Shown piece after piece: positions 42,601-50,436 of a DNA stretch of 64,000 bases; position 1 is the stretch's first letter; every line of letters begins with the position of its first letter. This DNA comes from Sporobacter sp038405045 (GTDB taxonomy: Bacteria; Bacillota; Clostridia; Oscillospirales; Oscillospiraceae). Below the pieces are notes generated by a model. That model was not told where the DNA came from. It saw nothing but the letters and a program-made list of their open reading frames with translations, and searched no databases. The stretch spans positions 186,001 to 250,000 of the forward strand of contig JBBZIV010000002.1 in the NCBI GenBank assembly GCA_038405045.1, in the 5' to 3' direction. The position numbers were made by a program, and so were the translations under genes.

Positions 42601-45600
42601 CGCTGGCCGCGATCTGGGGCCGTCTTCTGGGCCGAGATCGCATCAGCGTAACAGACAATTTTTTCAGCATCGGGGGAGACTCGCTACTAGCCATCGCCAT
42701 GATCGTCCAGATTCATAAAGAATTGAATCTTGAAGTCACCGTTCGGGAGATTTTCCGTTTGCGGACTATCCGGCAGTTGGCCGAATATTTAGAACACGCG
42801 CATGTTAGCCTTTTTAAGCCAATTGAAAAACTCCCCGACATGCCGCATTATCCGCTTTCCTCCGCGCAAAAGCGGCTTTTTGTTCTCAACCGCCTTCACG
42901 GGGAGGATCTCAGCTATAATCTGCCGGGTATTATCCGCATTGATCGGCAGGTGACGGCCGACCAGGTTGAAAATGTTCTCAAGGTTCTGGTCGACAGACA
43001 TGAAGCCCTTCGAACCTCTTTTGACATTGTTGGCGGCGAGCCTGTTCAGATTGTGCACACGCACGCAGACGTTGCTGTATCTTGCTCGAATGCCACGGCG
43101 GCTGATGTCGATGCGCTGATGGGCGCATTTGTCAAGCCGTTTGACTTGACACGGGCGCCGCTTCTGCGGGCACAGCTTGTTATGACAGATAATGATGAAC
43201 GCTTGTTATTCTTTGATATGCATCACATCGTTTCCGACGGATCGTCCATGAACGTGCTGGCGCGGGAGTTTTCGGCCCTGCTCGGCGGCGAGGTGCTGCC
43301 CGAGCTTTCCTGCCAGTATAAAGATTACGCCAGCTGGCATAACGAGCTTTTGGAAACGGGCGTCTTTAAAGAACAGGAGGCTTATTGGGTCTCCAGATTT
43401 TCTGATGAGATACCGGTACTGAATATGCCTGTTGATTTCCAACGACCCGTTCACCGGACAAGTCGCGGTAGAAAAATGTTTTTCGAACTCGACGCGGACA
43501 CAACAACGCGTCTGAAAACGCTTGCCGCAGAAACGGGAACCACCCTCTATATGGTTCTGTTTGCCGTTTATACGGTGCTCCTGCATCGCTATACAGCGCA
43601 GGAAGACGTCGTTATCGGCATCCCTGTCGAAGGTCGTTTGAACGCGGATGTATCGAACCTGGTGGGCATGTTTGTCAACATGCTCCCAATCCGAAATTGC
43701 CCCAATGGAGATAAAACATTTTTGCAGCTGCTGCAGGAGGTGAGAGAGAGCCTTCTGACGGCCTATGAAAACCAGGAATACCCATTTGAACGATTGGTCG
43801 ACATCTTGAAAGTCAAAAGAGATCTGGGCAGAAATCCGCTGTTTGACACATCTTTCGTCCTGCAGAATTTTGATCTGTCTGTGCTTCCCGTCAAGCCGTT
43901 TGCCGGGCTGTCCTCCAAATTTGATCTATCTGTTGAAGCGTTTGATCGCGGAGAGACGATTGCCGTTTATATTGAGTACGCCACCGACCTTTTCGAGGCG
44001 GCGACCATCAAAAGACTGTCGGAGCATTTTGAAATTATGGCAAGCGATATCGGTCGCGTACCTTGGAAAAAACTTTCTGATTTTGAAATATTACCGAAAA
44101 AAGAGCGGGACCTGCTTTTAAACGATTTCAGCGGGATCGAAGCCGAATACCCGCAGGATCAGACGTTGCAGTCCATCTTTGAATATCAGGTATCTGTAAC
44201 GCCAGACAATATTGCCGTCGTCTCCGGGGATACCAGTCTGACATACATGCAGCTCAATGCCAAAGCCAATCAGCTTGCCCGGGTATTAAGAGAAAAAGGC
44301 GTGGGGCCGGATAAGATCGTTGCCATTTCCCTTTACCGGTCCGAAATGATGATCGTGGGTCTGCTTGCCATTTTGAAGGCAGGCGGCGCCTATCTGCCGA
44401 TTGACCCCGATTATCCGGAGGACAGAATCCGCTATATGCTGGAAGACAGCGGGTCGGCAATTCTGTTGACGCAGGGCAGGCTAACAGAAAAATGGCATTT
44501 TGATATTGAGATTATAAATATTGATGATGCCGACATCTACAGCGGCAGTGATGAAAATCTCTCCGGTATTAATCAACCGACAGACCTTGCGTATGTCATT
44601 TATACGTCCGGTTCCACCGGCCGCCCCAAAGGCGTTATGATTGAACATAAAAATGTCGTTCGCCTTCTATTTAACGATCAATTCGAATTTTCGTTTTCAG
44701 AAAAAGATATATGGACATTTTTCCACGCATTTTGCTTTGATTTTTCTGTTTGGGAAATGTACGGTGCGCTTCTTTTTGGTGCGAAACTTATTGTGATTTC
44801 AAAGAGCGATGCTATGGATACAATGTCGTTTCTGAAGATTTTGAAAGAAAAAAAAGTGACGATTTTGAATCAGACTCCAGGCGCATTTTATAACTTGGCG
44901 GTTGAAGAATGTAAATATACTGACGACAAACTGGTGTTACGATATGTCATTTTTGGTGGAGAGGCATTAAAACCTTATTTAATCAAACAATTCAAACAAA
45001 AATATCGAAATACAAAGTTTGTAAATATGTACGGCATAACAGAGACGACTGTTCACGTAACATATAAAGAAATTGACGATTGTATGATTGAAAGCAATGT
45101 CAGCAATATTGGCCGTGCAATTCCGACGTTAAAAGTTTATATTATGGACAAATATTTGAAATTGCTTCCCATCGGAGTGCCAGGGGAATTGTGTATTAGC
45201 GGCGAAGGCGTTGCGCGGGGATATTTAAATAACAAGCCCTTGACAGATACGAAATTTGTTGAGTCTCCATATAACAAAAATGAAATCATCTATCGCTCTG
45301 AGGATCTAGCCAAAATGTTGCCATCTGGTGAAATTGAGTATTTAGGAAGAATTGATAATCAGGTAAAGGTTAGAGGCTATCGTATTGAATTAGGTGAAAT
45401 TGAATTTGCGTTATTGCAACACCCTGAAATCAATGAGGTCTTTGTTGGCGCATTTGAAAATAAAGCAGGAGATAAGAGAATCCACGCGTATTATTTGGCA
45501 CAAAGAGAATTATCCATGCATGAATTACAGACCTTTTTAAACTTGTATATACCTGAATATATGATACCGTCATATTTTGTAAAATTAGAAGAAATGCCAC

Positions 45601-46652
45601 TCAACATAAACGGCAAGATAAACAAAAACATGCTGCCGAAATTTGAACTGGTTTTTGCGGATGAATTTATAAAGCCTCGAAATGATATTGAAAACTTAGT
45701 TCACGATATTTGGGCTTCCATCCTAGGAATTGAAAACATCAGTATAAATTCGAATTTCTTTGAACTTGGAGGTGATTCCCTCAGTGCAATTAAAGTTCTA
45801 GCATCTTTGCCGGGAAAATATTTGGGAGTGTCACTTGTTGATTTTTATAATTATTCAACAATCATGCAGTTTTCAGAAAAAATTCTCAAGATTTCAACTG
45901 AAAATGATATTCTTATAAAATTAGCTTCTAACAGGAATGCAAAAAAGACTGTTGTTTGTTTCCCATATGGTGGCGGAAACGTTATTTCATTTCGGGATTT
46001 AAGTGAATCTATTTCTGTACAATCAGATCAATTTGATATATATGCTGTCAATTTACCAGGTCATGCTTTTGTTGAAGAGAAATTCATTAACATTTATGAA
46101 GCTGCAGAAAAAATTTCGGTCGAAATCTGTAACAATTTAAAAAATCAGATAATATTATATGGACATTGTGTTGGAAGTGCGTTAGTACTTGAAACAGCAA
46201 AACGTATTCTGTTAAAGGGTTATCACATAAAAGAAATCATACTTGGTGCAACGTTACCCCCACTCTTTTCAGGAATTCTTGGATGTTTTTATGATCCTTG
46301 GATTTTCTACTCAGACAAAAAGATATTTGAATATTTACATAACATTGGGTTGAATAAAACAACATTTGATGAAAAGTATTCGAGAGCTATTATTAGGGCA
46401 TTCCGGCATGATGCAAAATGCTTTTACCGATATTTTTACGATATCGGCAAGAAGAAAAATCAAAGGCTTGATGTACCAGTTGTCTGCATTTTTGGAGAAA
46501 AAGACAATGTCACAAAAAGTTATGAAATCGAATATAAAAAATGGAAAAAGTATGCAAAATCTGTAACATATAAAGTAATTCAGAATGCAAGTCACTATTT
46601 TTTAAATACGCATAGTGATCAATTGGCATCCATATTTCTCGAAGTACTCTAG
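39672..46652 (+). CDS. Two-module nonribosomal peptide synthetase, C-A(Ser)-PCP-C-A(Thr)-PCP-TE
   Basis: A 2326-residue NRPS. Domains: C1 (about 5-440; active motif HHLIADA at 137-143, Ala in place of Gly), A1 (about 455-960; TSGSTGRPKG from 608), PCP1 (attachment Ser1004 in GGDSLL), C2 (about 1057-1480; HHIVSDG from 1184), A2 (about 1490-1985; TSGSTGRPKG from 1645), PCP2 (Ser2036 in GGDSLS), TE (about 2090-2326; Cys2166 in GHCVGS, Asp2278, His2308). Aligned by eye to GrsA, the ten-residue codes read D-V-W-H-F-S-L-V-D-K (the EntF serine code) and D-F-W-N-I-G-M-V-H-K (threonine). A starter C domain implies an N-acyl cap or upstream donor. Expected product: an acyl-Ser-Thr released by a Cys-type TE, possibly cyclised. 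No epimerase, reductase or MbtH gene is seen. Base composition drops sharply after about 44640 (residue 1656). Preceded by GGAGG. Confidence 0.95.
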   Translation: MNTEKLYPLSEAQKSIWYLEKAYPGTSLNIIAASLRLRCDVDMTLFAKAINIFIYNNDAMRLRVTEAEDGQPCQYVSDYTEKCFELVDFSLGNGLEDMYVWDRHQAKIPLLVDDDDLFHFTLIKISDQDAGLFVRMHHLIADAWSMNLLGEQIVRNYMALIASPDFTGVPGRPYFQILASEDDYKKSERYQKDKEYWDGKFDKAPDPVQLKKKSAFDMETAAARKTLLTPVKLSNKIRHFCQDNHESVFTLFMAALAMYIFRVLGKNDLVLGTTVLNRTGRLDKETIGMFASIGAPVRIYMDESQDFLTLLDQIRKENLAVLRHQKYPFYKLLQDVKKKHGLENNVFDIVLTYQNTKFRKNQYEIDCVSRWHFTGHQMESLSININDREDDGNLIIDYDYLTDVFNVKEIEFIHKHMISLLWHALDNPAKKITQLEILSEIEKKKVLTDFNQTTADFPSGMTLHAFLERQAALTPERVAVIPGRSQLTYRALNEKSNQIAHLLRERGVCADQIVGIELYRSELMVIGLFAILKAGGAYMPIDPDFPDERKSYMLENSGTRILLTDGAAGDGRFSGEVINLADPAVYRGDTANLQPVCGPRNLAYVIYTSGSTGRPKGAMIEHRSIVNRIFWMQKTYPLGENSVILQKTRFTFDVSVWELFWWSFAGASVCMLQPGGEKDPEAIIETIEKNAVTTMHFVPSMFGAFLDYVEKMQCIDRVASLKHVFASGEALGVSHVDTFNRLLNRHNGTQLINLYGPTEAAVDVSYFNCSPAPNLKTVPIGRPIDNIRLYILDAYLSPVPVGVAGELYIGGVGVGRGYVNNEELTRERFIESPFVAGDVLYKTGDRARWFPKGDIEYLGRIDFQVKIRGIRIELGEIENALNTHDDIKEALVTGFTHHNNTYLCAYIVATRELSTAGVRDYLSAKVPEYMVPSFVMFLDEIPMLPNGKANRKGLPSPSVDASSVDDYKAPNGTVEEALAAIWGRLLGRDRISVTDNFFSIGGDSLLAIAMIVQIHKELNLEVTVREIFRLRTIRQLAEYLEHAHVSLFKPIEKLPDMPHYPLSSAQKRLFVLNRLHGEDLSYNLPGIIRIDRQVTADQVENVLKVLVDRHEALRTSFDIVGGEPVQIVHTHADVAVSCSNATAADVDALMGAFVKPFDLTRAPLLRAQLVMTDNDERLLFFDMHHIVSDGSSMNVLAREFSALLGGEVLPELSCQYKDYASWHNELLETGVFKEQEAYWVSRFSDEIPVLNMPVDFQRPVHRTSRGRKMFFELDADTTTRLKTLAAETGTTLYMVLFAVYTVLLHRYTAQEDVVIGIPVEGRLNADVSNLVGMFVNMLPIRNCPNGDKTFLQLLQEVRESLLTAYENQEYPFERLVDILKVKRDLGRNPLFDTSFVLQNFDLSVLPVKPFAGLSSKFDLSVEAFDRGETIAVYIEYATDLFEAATIKRLSEHFEIMASDIGRVPWKKLSDFEILPKKERDLLLNDFSGIEAEYPQDQTLQSIFEYQVSVTPDNIAVVSGDTSLTYMQLNAKANQLARVLREKGVGPDKIVAISLYRSEMMIVGLLAILKAGGAYLPIDPDYPEDRIRYMLEDSGSAILLTQGRLTEKWHFDIEIINIDDADIYSGSDENLSGINQPTDLAYVIYTSGSTGRPKGVMIEHKNVVRLLFNDQFEFSFSEKDIWTFFHAFCFDFSVWEMYGALLFGAKLIVISKSDAMDTMSFLKILKEKKVTILNQTPGAFYNLAVEECKYTDDKLVLRYVIFGGEALKPYLIKQFKQKYRNTKFVNMYGITETTVHVTYKEIDDCMIESNVSNIGRAIPTLKVYIMDKYLKLLPIGVPGELCISGEGVARGYLNNKPLTDTKFVESPYNKNEIIYRSEDLAKMLPSGEIEYLGRIDNQVKVRGYRIELGEIEFALLQHPEINEVFVGAFENKAGDKRIHAYYLAQRELSMHELQTFLNLYIPEYMIPSYFVKLEEMPLNINGKINKNMLPKFELVFADEFIKPRNDIENLVHDIWASILGIENISINSNFFELGGDSLSAIKVLASLPGKYLGVSLVDFYNYSTIMQFSEKILKISTENDILIKLASNRNAKKTVVCFPYGGGNVISFRDLSESISVQSDQFDIYAVNLPGHAFVEEKFINIYEAAEKISVEICNNLKNQIILYGHCVGSALVLETAKRILLKGYHIKEIILGATLPPLFSGILGCFYDPWIFYSDKKIFEYLHNIGLNKTTFDEKYSRAIIRAFRHDAKCFYRYFYDIGKKKNQRLDVPVVCIFGEKDNVTKSYEIEYKKWKKYAKSVTYKVIQNASHYFLNTHSDQLASIFLEVL

Positions 46653-46672
46653 TGTATGAAGGTGAGGGTTGA

Positions 46673-48481
46673 ATGCAGAATATTATTCCTTTTATTATTT
46701 TACATCTGTCGATCATATTAGTGTTGAGTCTCTTTATTAGCATTTTAAAGATAAAAAACAAAAAATATCTTCATTACTATTCTGCGGCAACCGTTTTTTG
46801 TATACTTATCTGGGCTTTAGGGTCATTATTTGAAGAATACGCAGCATATTATTTTTCCTATAAAGGGATGATGTTTACAAATATATCCTTTTCCGCTGTC
46901 AGCTTCATACCTGTCTGTTTCTTTTTCATGAGTATTTCTTTCGCCAAATCAATCAAAAAAGGGTATTACTTTTTATTTATCATCCCCGTTATTTCCGTGA
47001 TTTTATTATGGACAAACAACTTGCACCATCTGTTTTTTATTAACTTCTCAACCATTAGCAGTGAAATCATTAAGGGGCCGTATCTGATTTTTGAAACGGT
47101 GTTTTCTTATGTTTTCAATATCGCTGCTTTATATATGTTTGTGTTTTATTCTATTAAAAATTCCGGCTTTTTTTCGCGGCAGTCCATTACAATTTTTATC
47201 GGAGCCCTTTTTCCGCTCGTCGTTGATATTTTATTCGTACTTGATATTTTCGAAATACCGCTCTATATGGAAACAGTCGCCTTTTCCATCGGCGTGTTCT
47301 TCTTTATGATCGCGATTAACAGGTTTGGCTTTCTTGGCGTTGTGCCGATTGCGCTTCAAACGGTCGTTGACCATATATCGGACTTCTATGTTGTCATCAA
47401 CGAAGATAGGGAAATCATCGATTTTAACAAGCCCTTTGTGGATTATTTTAAAAACATAGCCGTTATTGCCAGAAAGGACAAATTAGAAGATCTTCTCATG
47501 CAAGTTGACCAATTAGCAACTCAAAAGTATGATACATTCTTGAATTTTATTGACGAAGCCGTCAAATCAAATAAAACGGTCAGCTTTGAGAATCAATTTG
47601 TTTCAAATTCATTCGATAAAATAGTTACGGTTGAAATAACACCGATTTACAGTAATGCTCTATACAAAGGTACAGTTATATTATTCAAAGACATTACCGA
47701 ACAGAAAAAGGACGCCGAACTCATCGCAAAAACACAGCTTATGCTTATCGAAAGCGAACACCTGGTATCCTTGGGGCAGCTTGTCGGCGGCATTGCGCAT
47801 AATCTGAAAACGCCGATCATGTCCATTTCGGGCGGTTTGGAGGGATTAACTGATCTCATAGAAGAATATGACGAATCGATTGGGGATGACGACATTACAC
47901 CGGAGGATCATCATGAGATCGCCGGAGAAATGCGGGCTTGGATCGGTAAAATGAAGGAATATACCGCCTATATGTCCGATGTCATCTCAACCGTCAAGGG
48001 TCAGGCCGTCCAGCTCACGGCGTCGACCACCGATTGGTTTACCCTGAGGGAGCTTTTAAAGCGTATTGAAATCCTGATGAACCATGAGCTCAAACGCTTC
48101 TCCTGCCATCTCAGGGTCCACTGCACAACCGATATGGATCAGCGAATAAAGGGTGAAGTCAACAGCCTGATCCAAGTCATCAACAATCTGATAGCTAACA
48201 GCATCGACGCCTATGAAGGAAAAGAAGGCGTTATCGAATTCATTATCAAGAAAGTCGACTCGATGGTGCTGTTTGAAATCAGAGATTATGCAAGCGGGAT
48301 GACAGAAGAGGTTCAAAACAAGCTTTTTAAGGAAATGATCACGACGAAAGCCAAAAACGGAACGGGACTTGGGCTCTATATGTCCTATTCCACAATTACC
48401 GGGCGGTACGGCGGAAAGATGTGGTTTAAATCGGTTGCCGGTCAGGGAACGTCGTTCTTTGTATCGGTACCGGCGGCTTAG
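46673..48481 (+). CDS. Membrane histidine kinase with seven-helix (HisKA_7TM-like) sensor and PAS domain
   Basis: A 602-residue kinase. Seven membrane helices fill residues about 5-225, matching the 7TM N-terminal domain of histidine kinases; a PAS-like domain (VVDHISDFYVVINEDREII) spans about 230-345; the DHp H-box GIAHNLKTPI has His376; the ATPase has N box VINNLIANSID, G1 IRDYASGM and G2 GTGLGLYMS. It begins 21 bases after the NRPS stop, so it is in the same operon and may sense the NRPS product. DNA for the sensor half is AT-rich like the NRPS 3' end, while the transmitter half has background composition. A GGTGAGGG site precedes the ATG. Confidence 0.9.
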   Translation: MQNIIPFIILHLSIILVLSLFISILKIKNKKYLHYYSAATVFCILIWALGSLFEEYAAYYFSYKGMMFTNISFSAVSFIPVCFFFMSISFAKSIKKGYYFLFIIPVISVILLWTNNLHHLFFINFSTISSEIIKGPYLIFETVFSYVFNIAALYMFVFYSIKNSGFFSRQSITIFIGALFPLVVDILFVLDIFEIPLYMETVAFSIGVFFFMIAINRFGFLGVVPIALQTVVDHISDFYVVINEDREIIDFNKPFVDYFKNIAVIARKDKLEDLLMQVDQLATQKYDTFLNFIDEAVKSNKTVSFENQFVSNSFDKIVTVEITPIYSNALYKGTVILFKDITEQKKDAELIAKTQLMLIESEHLVSLGQLVGGIAHNLKTPIMSISGGLEGLTDLIEEYDESIGDDDITPEDHHEIAGEMRAWIGKMKEYTAYMSDVISTVKGQAVQLTASTTDWFTLRELLKRIEILMNHELKRFSCHLRVHCTTDMDQRIKGEVNSLIQVINNLIANSIDAYEGKEGVIEFIIKKVDSMVLFEIRDYASGMTEEVQNKLFKEMITTKAKNGTGLGLYMSYSTITGRYGGKMWFKSVAGQGTSFFVSVPAA

Positions 48482-48498
48482 GCCGGGGGGATTTAGGT

Positions 48499-50010
48499 AT
48501 GAGAAGAAGAAAGACAGAAAAGGAAACCGAGTTTAATATTCTGGCGCTTGACGATGAAATTGGCATCATCGATTCTTTGGCTGTCGTTTTAAGACGCAAC
48601 GGATACGGATTTGAGGGCATGACCTCGCCGTATGATGCGTTAGCACGTCTGAAAACAGGTGCTTTCGATTTACTGATTTTGGATTATATGATGCAGCCGA
48701 TCAATGGTGATAAAGTTGTTGAAAAAATCAGAGAGTTCAATAAGGACTTATATATCCTTTTGCTCACAGGGCATAAGGATATGGCGCCGCCTGTTGAAAC
48801 GATCAAGGCGCTTGATATTCAAGGTTACTGCGAAAAAAACGACAAGTTTGATCAGCTGTTGCTGCTTGTTGAATCGGCTATTAAAGTTATTACACAGAAA
48901 AAGACGATTTCACGCTATAACGACGGCTTAAACAAGATCATCGAAGCCGTGCCAAGAATTTATCAGCTGCAGCCGATTGTGAATATCCTTGAGGATATCC
49001 TCGGCGAGCTGATGCGCCTCGTTAACAGCAGCAGTGCTTTTATCCTTGTTGACAACGCGGCGGATCTCACCAGTGAGCATAAAAGCATTTTCAGAGGGCT
49101 TGGCCAGTATGATACGACAATTGAAGAGTTCATGGCCATGCTTGATCCGGCTTTGATGGAGCAGATCGGTTCTGCAAGATCGGAGAGCAGAACACACCGT
49201 GTGACGAATGGCGTCATCCTCCCGCTAGTCAGTGAATATGAACAGGCGGCCGGTGTTATTTATGTTGAGAGCAGCCACTACGAGGAAGATTTGCAACTAT
49301 TGGAAATTTACGCGGCGCAGGCGTCATCAGCCATTTCCAACGCCTTTCTCCATTCGATGGTCAACTTGAAAAACGATGAACTCAATAAAACGTATGACGA
49401 GCTTCGCAAGATGTATCTCGATACGGTCAATGCGCTACGTTTGACGGTTGACGCCAAGGATGAGTATACACGGGGCCACTCTGACAGAGTGGCGTATTTC
49501 TCACAAAAAGTTGGTCAGGCGTTTGAAATGACAGAGCATGAATTGGAGCTTCTGCGTGTCGGCGGCATTTTCCATGACATCGGTAAGATTGGCACGTCGG
49601 ATGAGATTCTCAAGAAGTCCGATACGCTGAGTGTGTATGAGTATGAGATCATAAAGCAGCACCCGTTAAAAGGCGCGCATATTCTGGCGGCAATGTCTAT
49701 GTTTGACGACGCGATACCCCTCATCAAATGCCACCATGAGTGGATTGACGGCTCCGGTTATCCATTCGGCCTGAAGGGCGACGACATCCCATTTCTGGCG
49801 CGGATTCTTTCGGTAGGGGATGCTTTCGATGCGATGACATCTACGCGTCACTATCGTTCAAAGCTCAACTTGGACAATGCCAAGGATCAGCTGATCAAAG
49901 GTGCGGGAACGCAGTTTGATAAAGATATCGTTGACGTATTTATCCGCGTGATTATTGATGATTTTCAAAATGTTATGGACGGATTCGAAGGGACGTTGAA
50001 ACCCGCATGA
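48499..50010 (+). CDS. Response regulator with GAF-like linker and HD-GYP phosphodiesterase output
   Basis: A 503-residue regulator. Receiver at about 12-130 with acidic pair in LALDDE and phospho-acceptor Asp62 (LILDYMM); a GAF-like domain at about 160-290; HD-GYP domain at about 310-490 with His359-Asp360 in FHDIGKIG, HHEWIDG and Gly420-Tyr421-Pro422, so the metal site and GYP loop are complete. It should cut c-di-GMP. It starts 17 bases after the kinase stop and is its obvious partner. The output links the upstream signal to c-di-GMP-controlled traits such as motility or surface attachment. Confidence 0.93.
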   Translation: MRRRKTEKETEFNILALDDEIGIIDSLAVVLRRNGYGFEGMTSPYDALARLKTGAFDLLILDYMMQPINGDKVVEKIREFNKDLYILLLTGHKDMAPPVETIKALDIQGYCEKNDKFDQLLLLVESAIKVITQKKTISRYNDGLNKIIEAVPRIYQLQPIVNILEDILGELMRLVNSSSAFILVDNAADLTSEHKSIFRGLGQYDTTIEEFMAMLDPALMEQIGSARSESRTHRVTNGVILPLVSEYEQAAGVIYVESSHYEEDLQLLEIYAAQASSAISNAFLHSMVNLKNDELNKTYDELRKMYLDTVNALRLTVDAKDEYTRGHSDRVAYFSQKVGQAFEMTEHELELLRVGGIFHDIGKIGTSDEILKKSDTLSVYEYEIIKQHPLKGAHILAAMSMFDDAIPLIKCHHEWIDGSGYPFGLKGDDIPFLARILSVGDAFDAMTSTRHYRSKLNLDNAKDQLIKGAGTQFDKDIVDVFIRVIIDDFQNVMDGFEGTLKPA

Positions 50011-50101
50011 GTTCTAAATCAGTATTTTAAAGGAACACAATTCGACAGTAATTGAAACTCAGACGCGGTATACTACCTTAAAACAAATAGGAGGTATTCA
50101 T

Positions 50102-50335
50102 ATGCCGCGCGGGATTAAACGGGAACGAAACATTGCTGAAGAAATGGCATCCGTCAGTGCGCAGATAGCCAAGCACGAGTCGGCTATCAAATCGCTTCGT
50201 TCACAACTCAATGCATTATTGGAGGAGCAGGAGCAAGCCGAATTGAAAAGCCTAAACAAGCTTCTGAAGGAATCAGGATTGACGCCGGAGGAGCTTGCGA
50301 GCATGATCGTCAAACCAGCAGAAGATATCGCTTGA
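50102..50335 (+). CDS. Small coiled-coil protein
   Basis: A 77-residue, highly charged protein; residues about 12-58 have heptad-like spacing (ASVSAQIAKHESAIKSLRSQ...), no Cys, no membrane helix. A strong AGGAGG ribosome site precedes the ATG and a good terminator follows. I do not recognise a family with confidence; it is loosely like small helical proteins of conjugative elements. It lies 91 bases after the HD-GYP gene, either as the operon end or with its own weak promoter (TATACT at 50069-50074). Confidence 0.7.
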   Translation: MPRGIKRERNIAEEMASVSAQIAKHESAIKSLRSQLNALLEEQEQAELKSLNKLLKESGLTPEELASMIVKPAEDIA

Positions 50336-50341
50336 GTGTAT

Positions 50342-50383
50342 ACAAGCGGCGGGTAGTCGGATACTGCCCGCCGCTTGTCTTTT
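50342..50383 (+). terminator. Terminator after the coiled-coil gene
   Basis: Arms 50342-50356 and 50364-50378 form a GC-rich stem of about 15 bp with a 7-base loop, followed by CTTTT. Confidence 0.85.
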
Positions 50384-50436
50384 GCATGCAATTGCCATAA
50401 ATTTAAGTTATAATATATGCGTTGGTTTTGCAATGA

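Noticed and set aside
39672..46652. Enterobactin-type siderophore synthetase
   Set aside because: A1 has the EntF serine code, but there is a second Thr module, no dihydroxybenzoate genes, no siderophore export or uptake genes, and a Cys-type TE.
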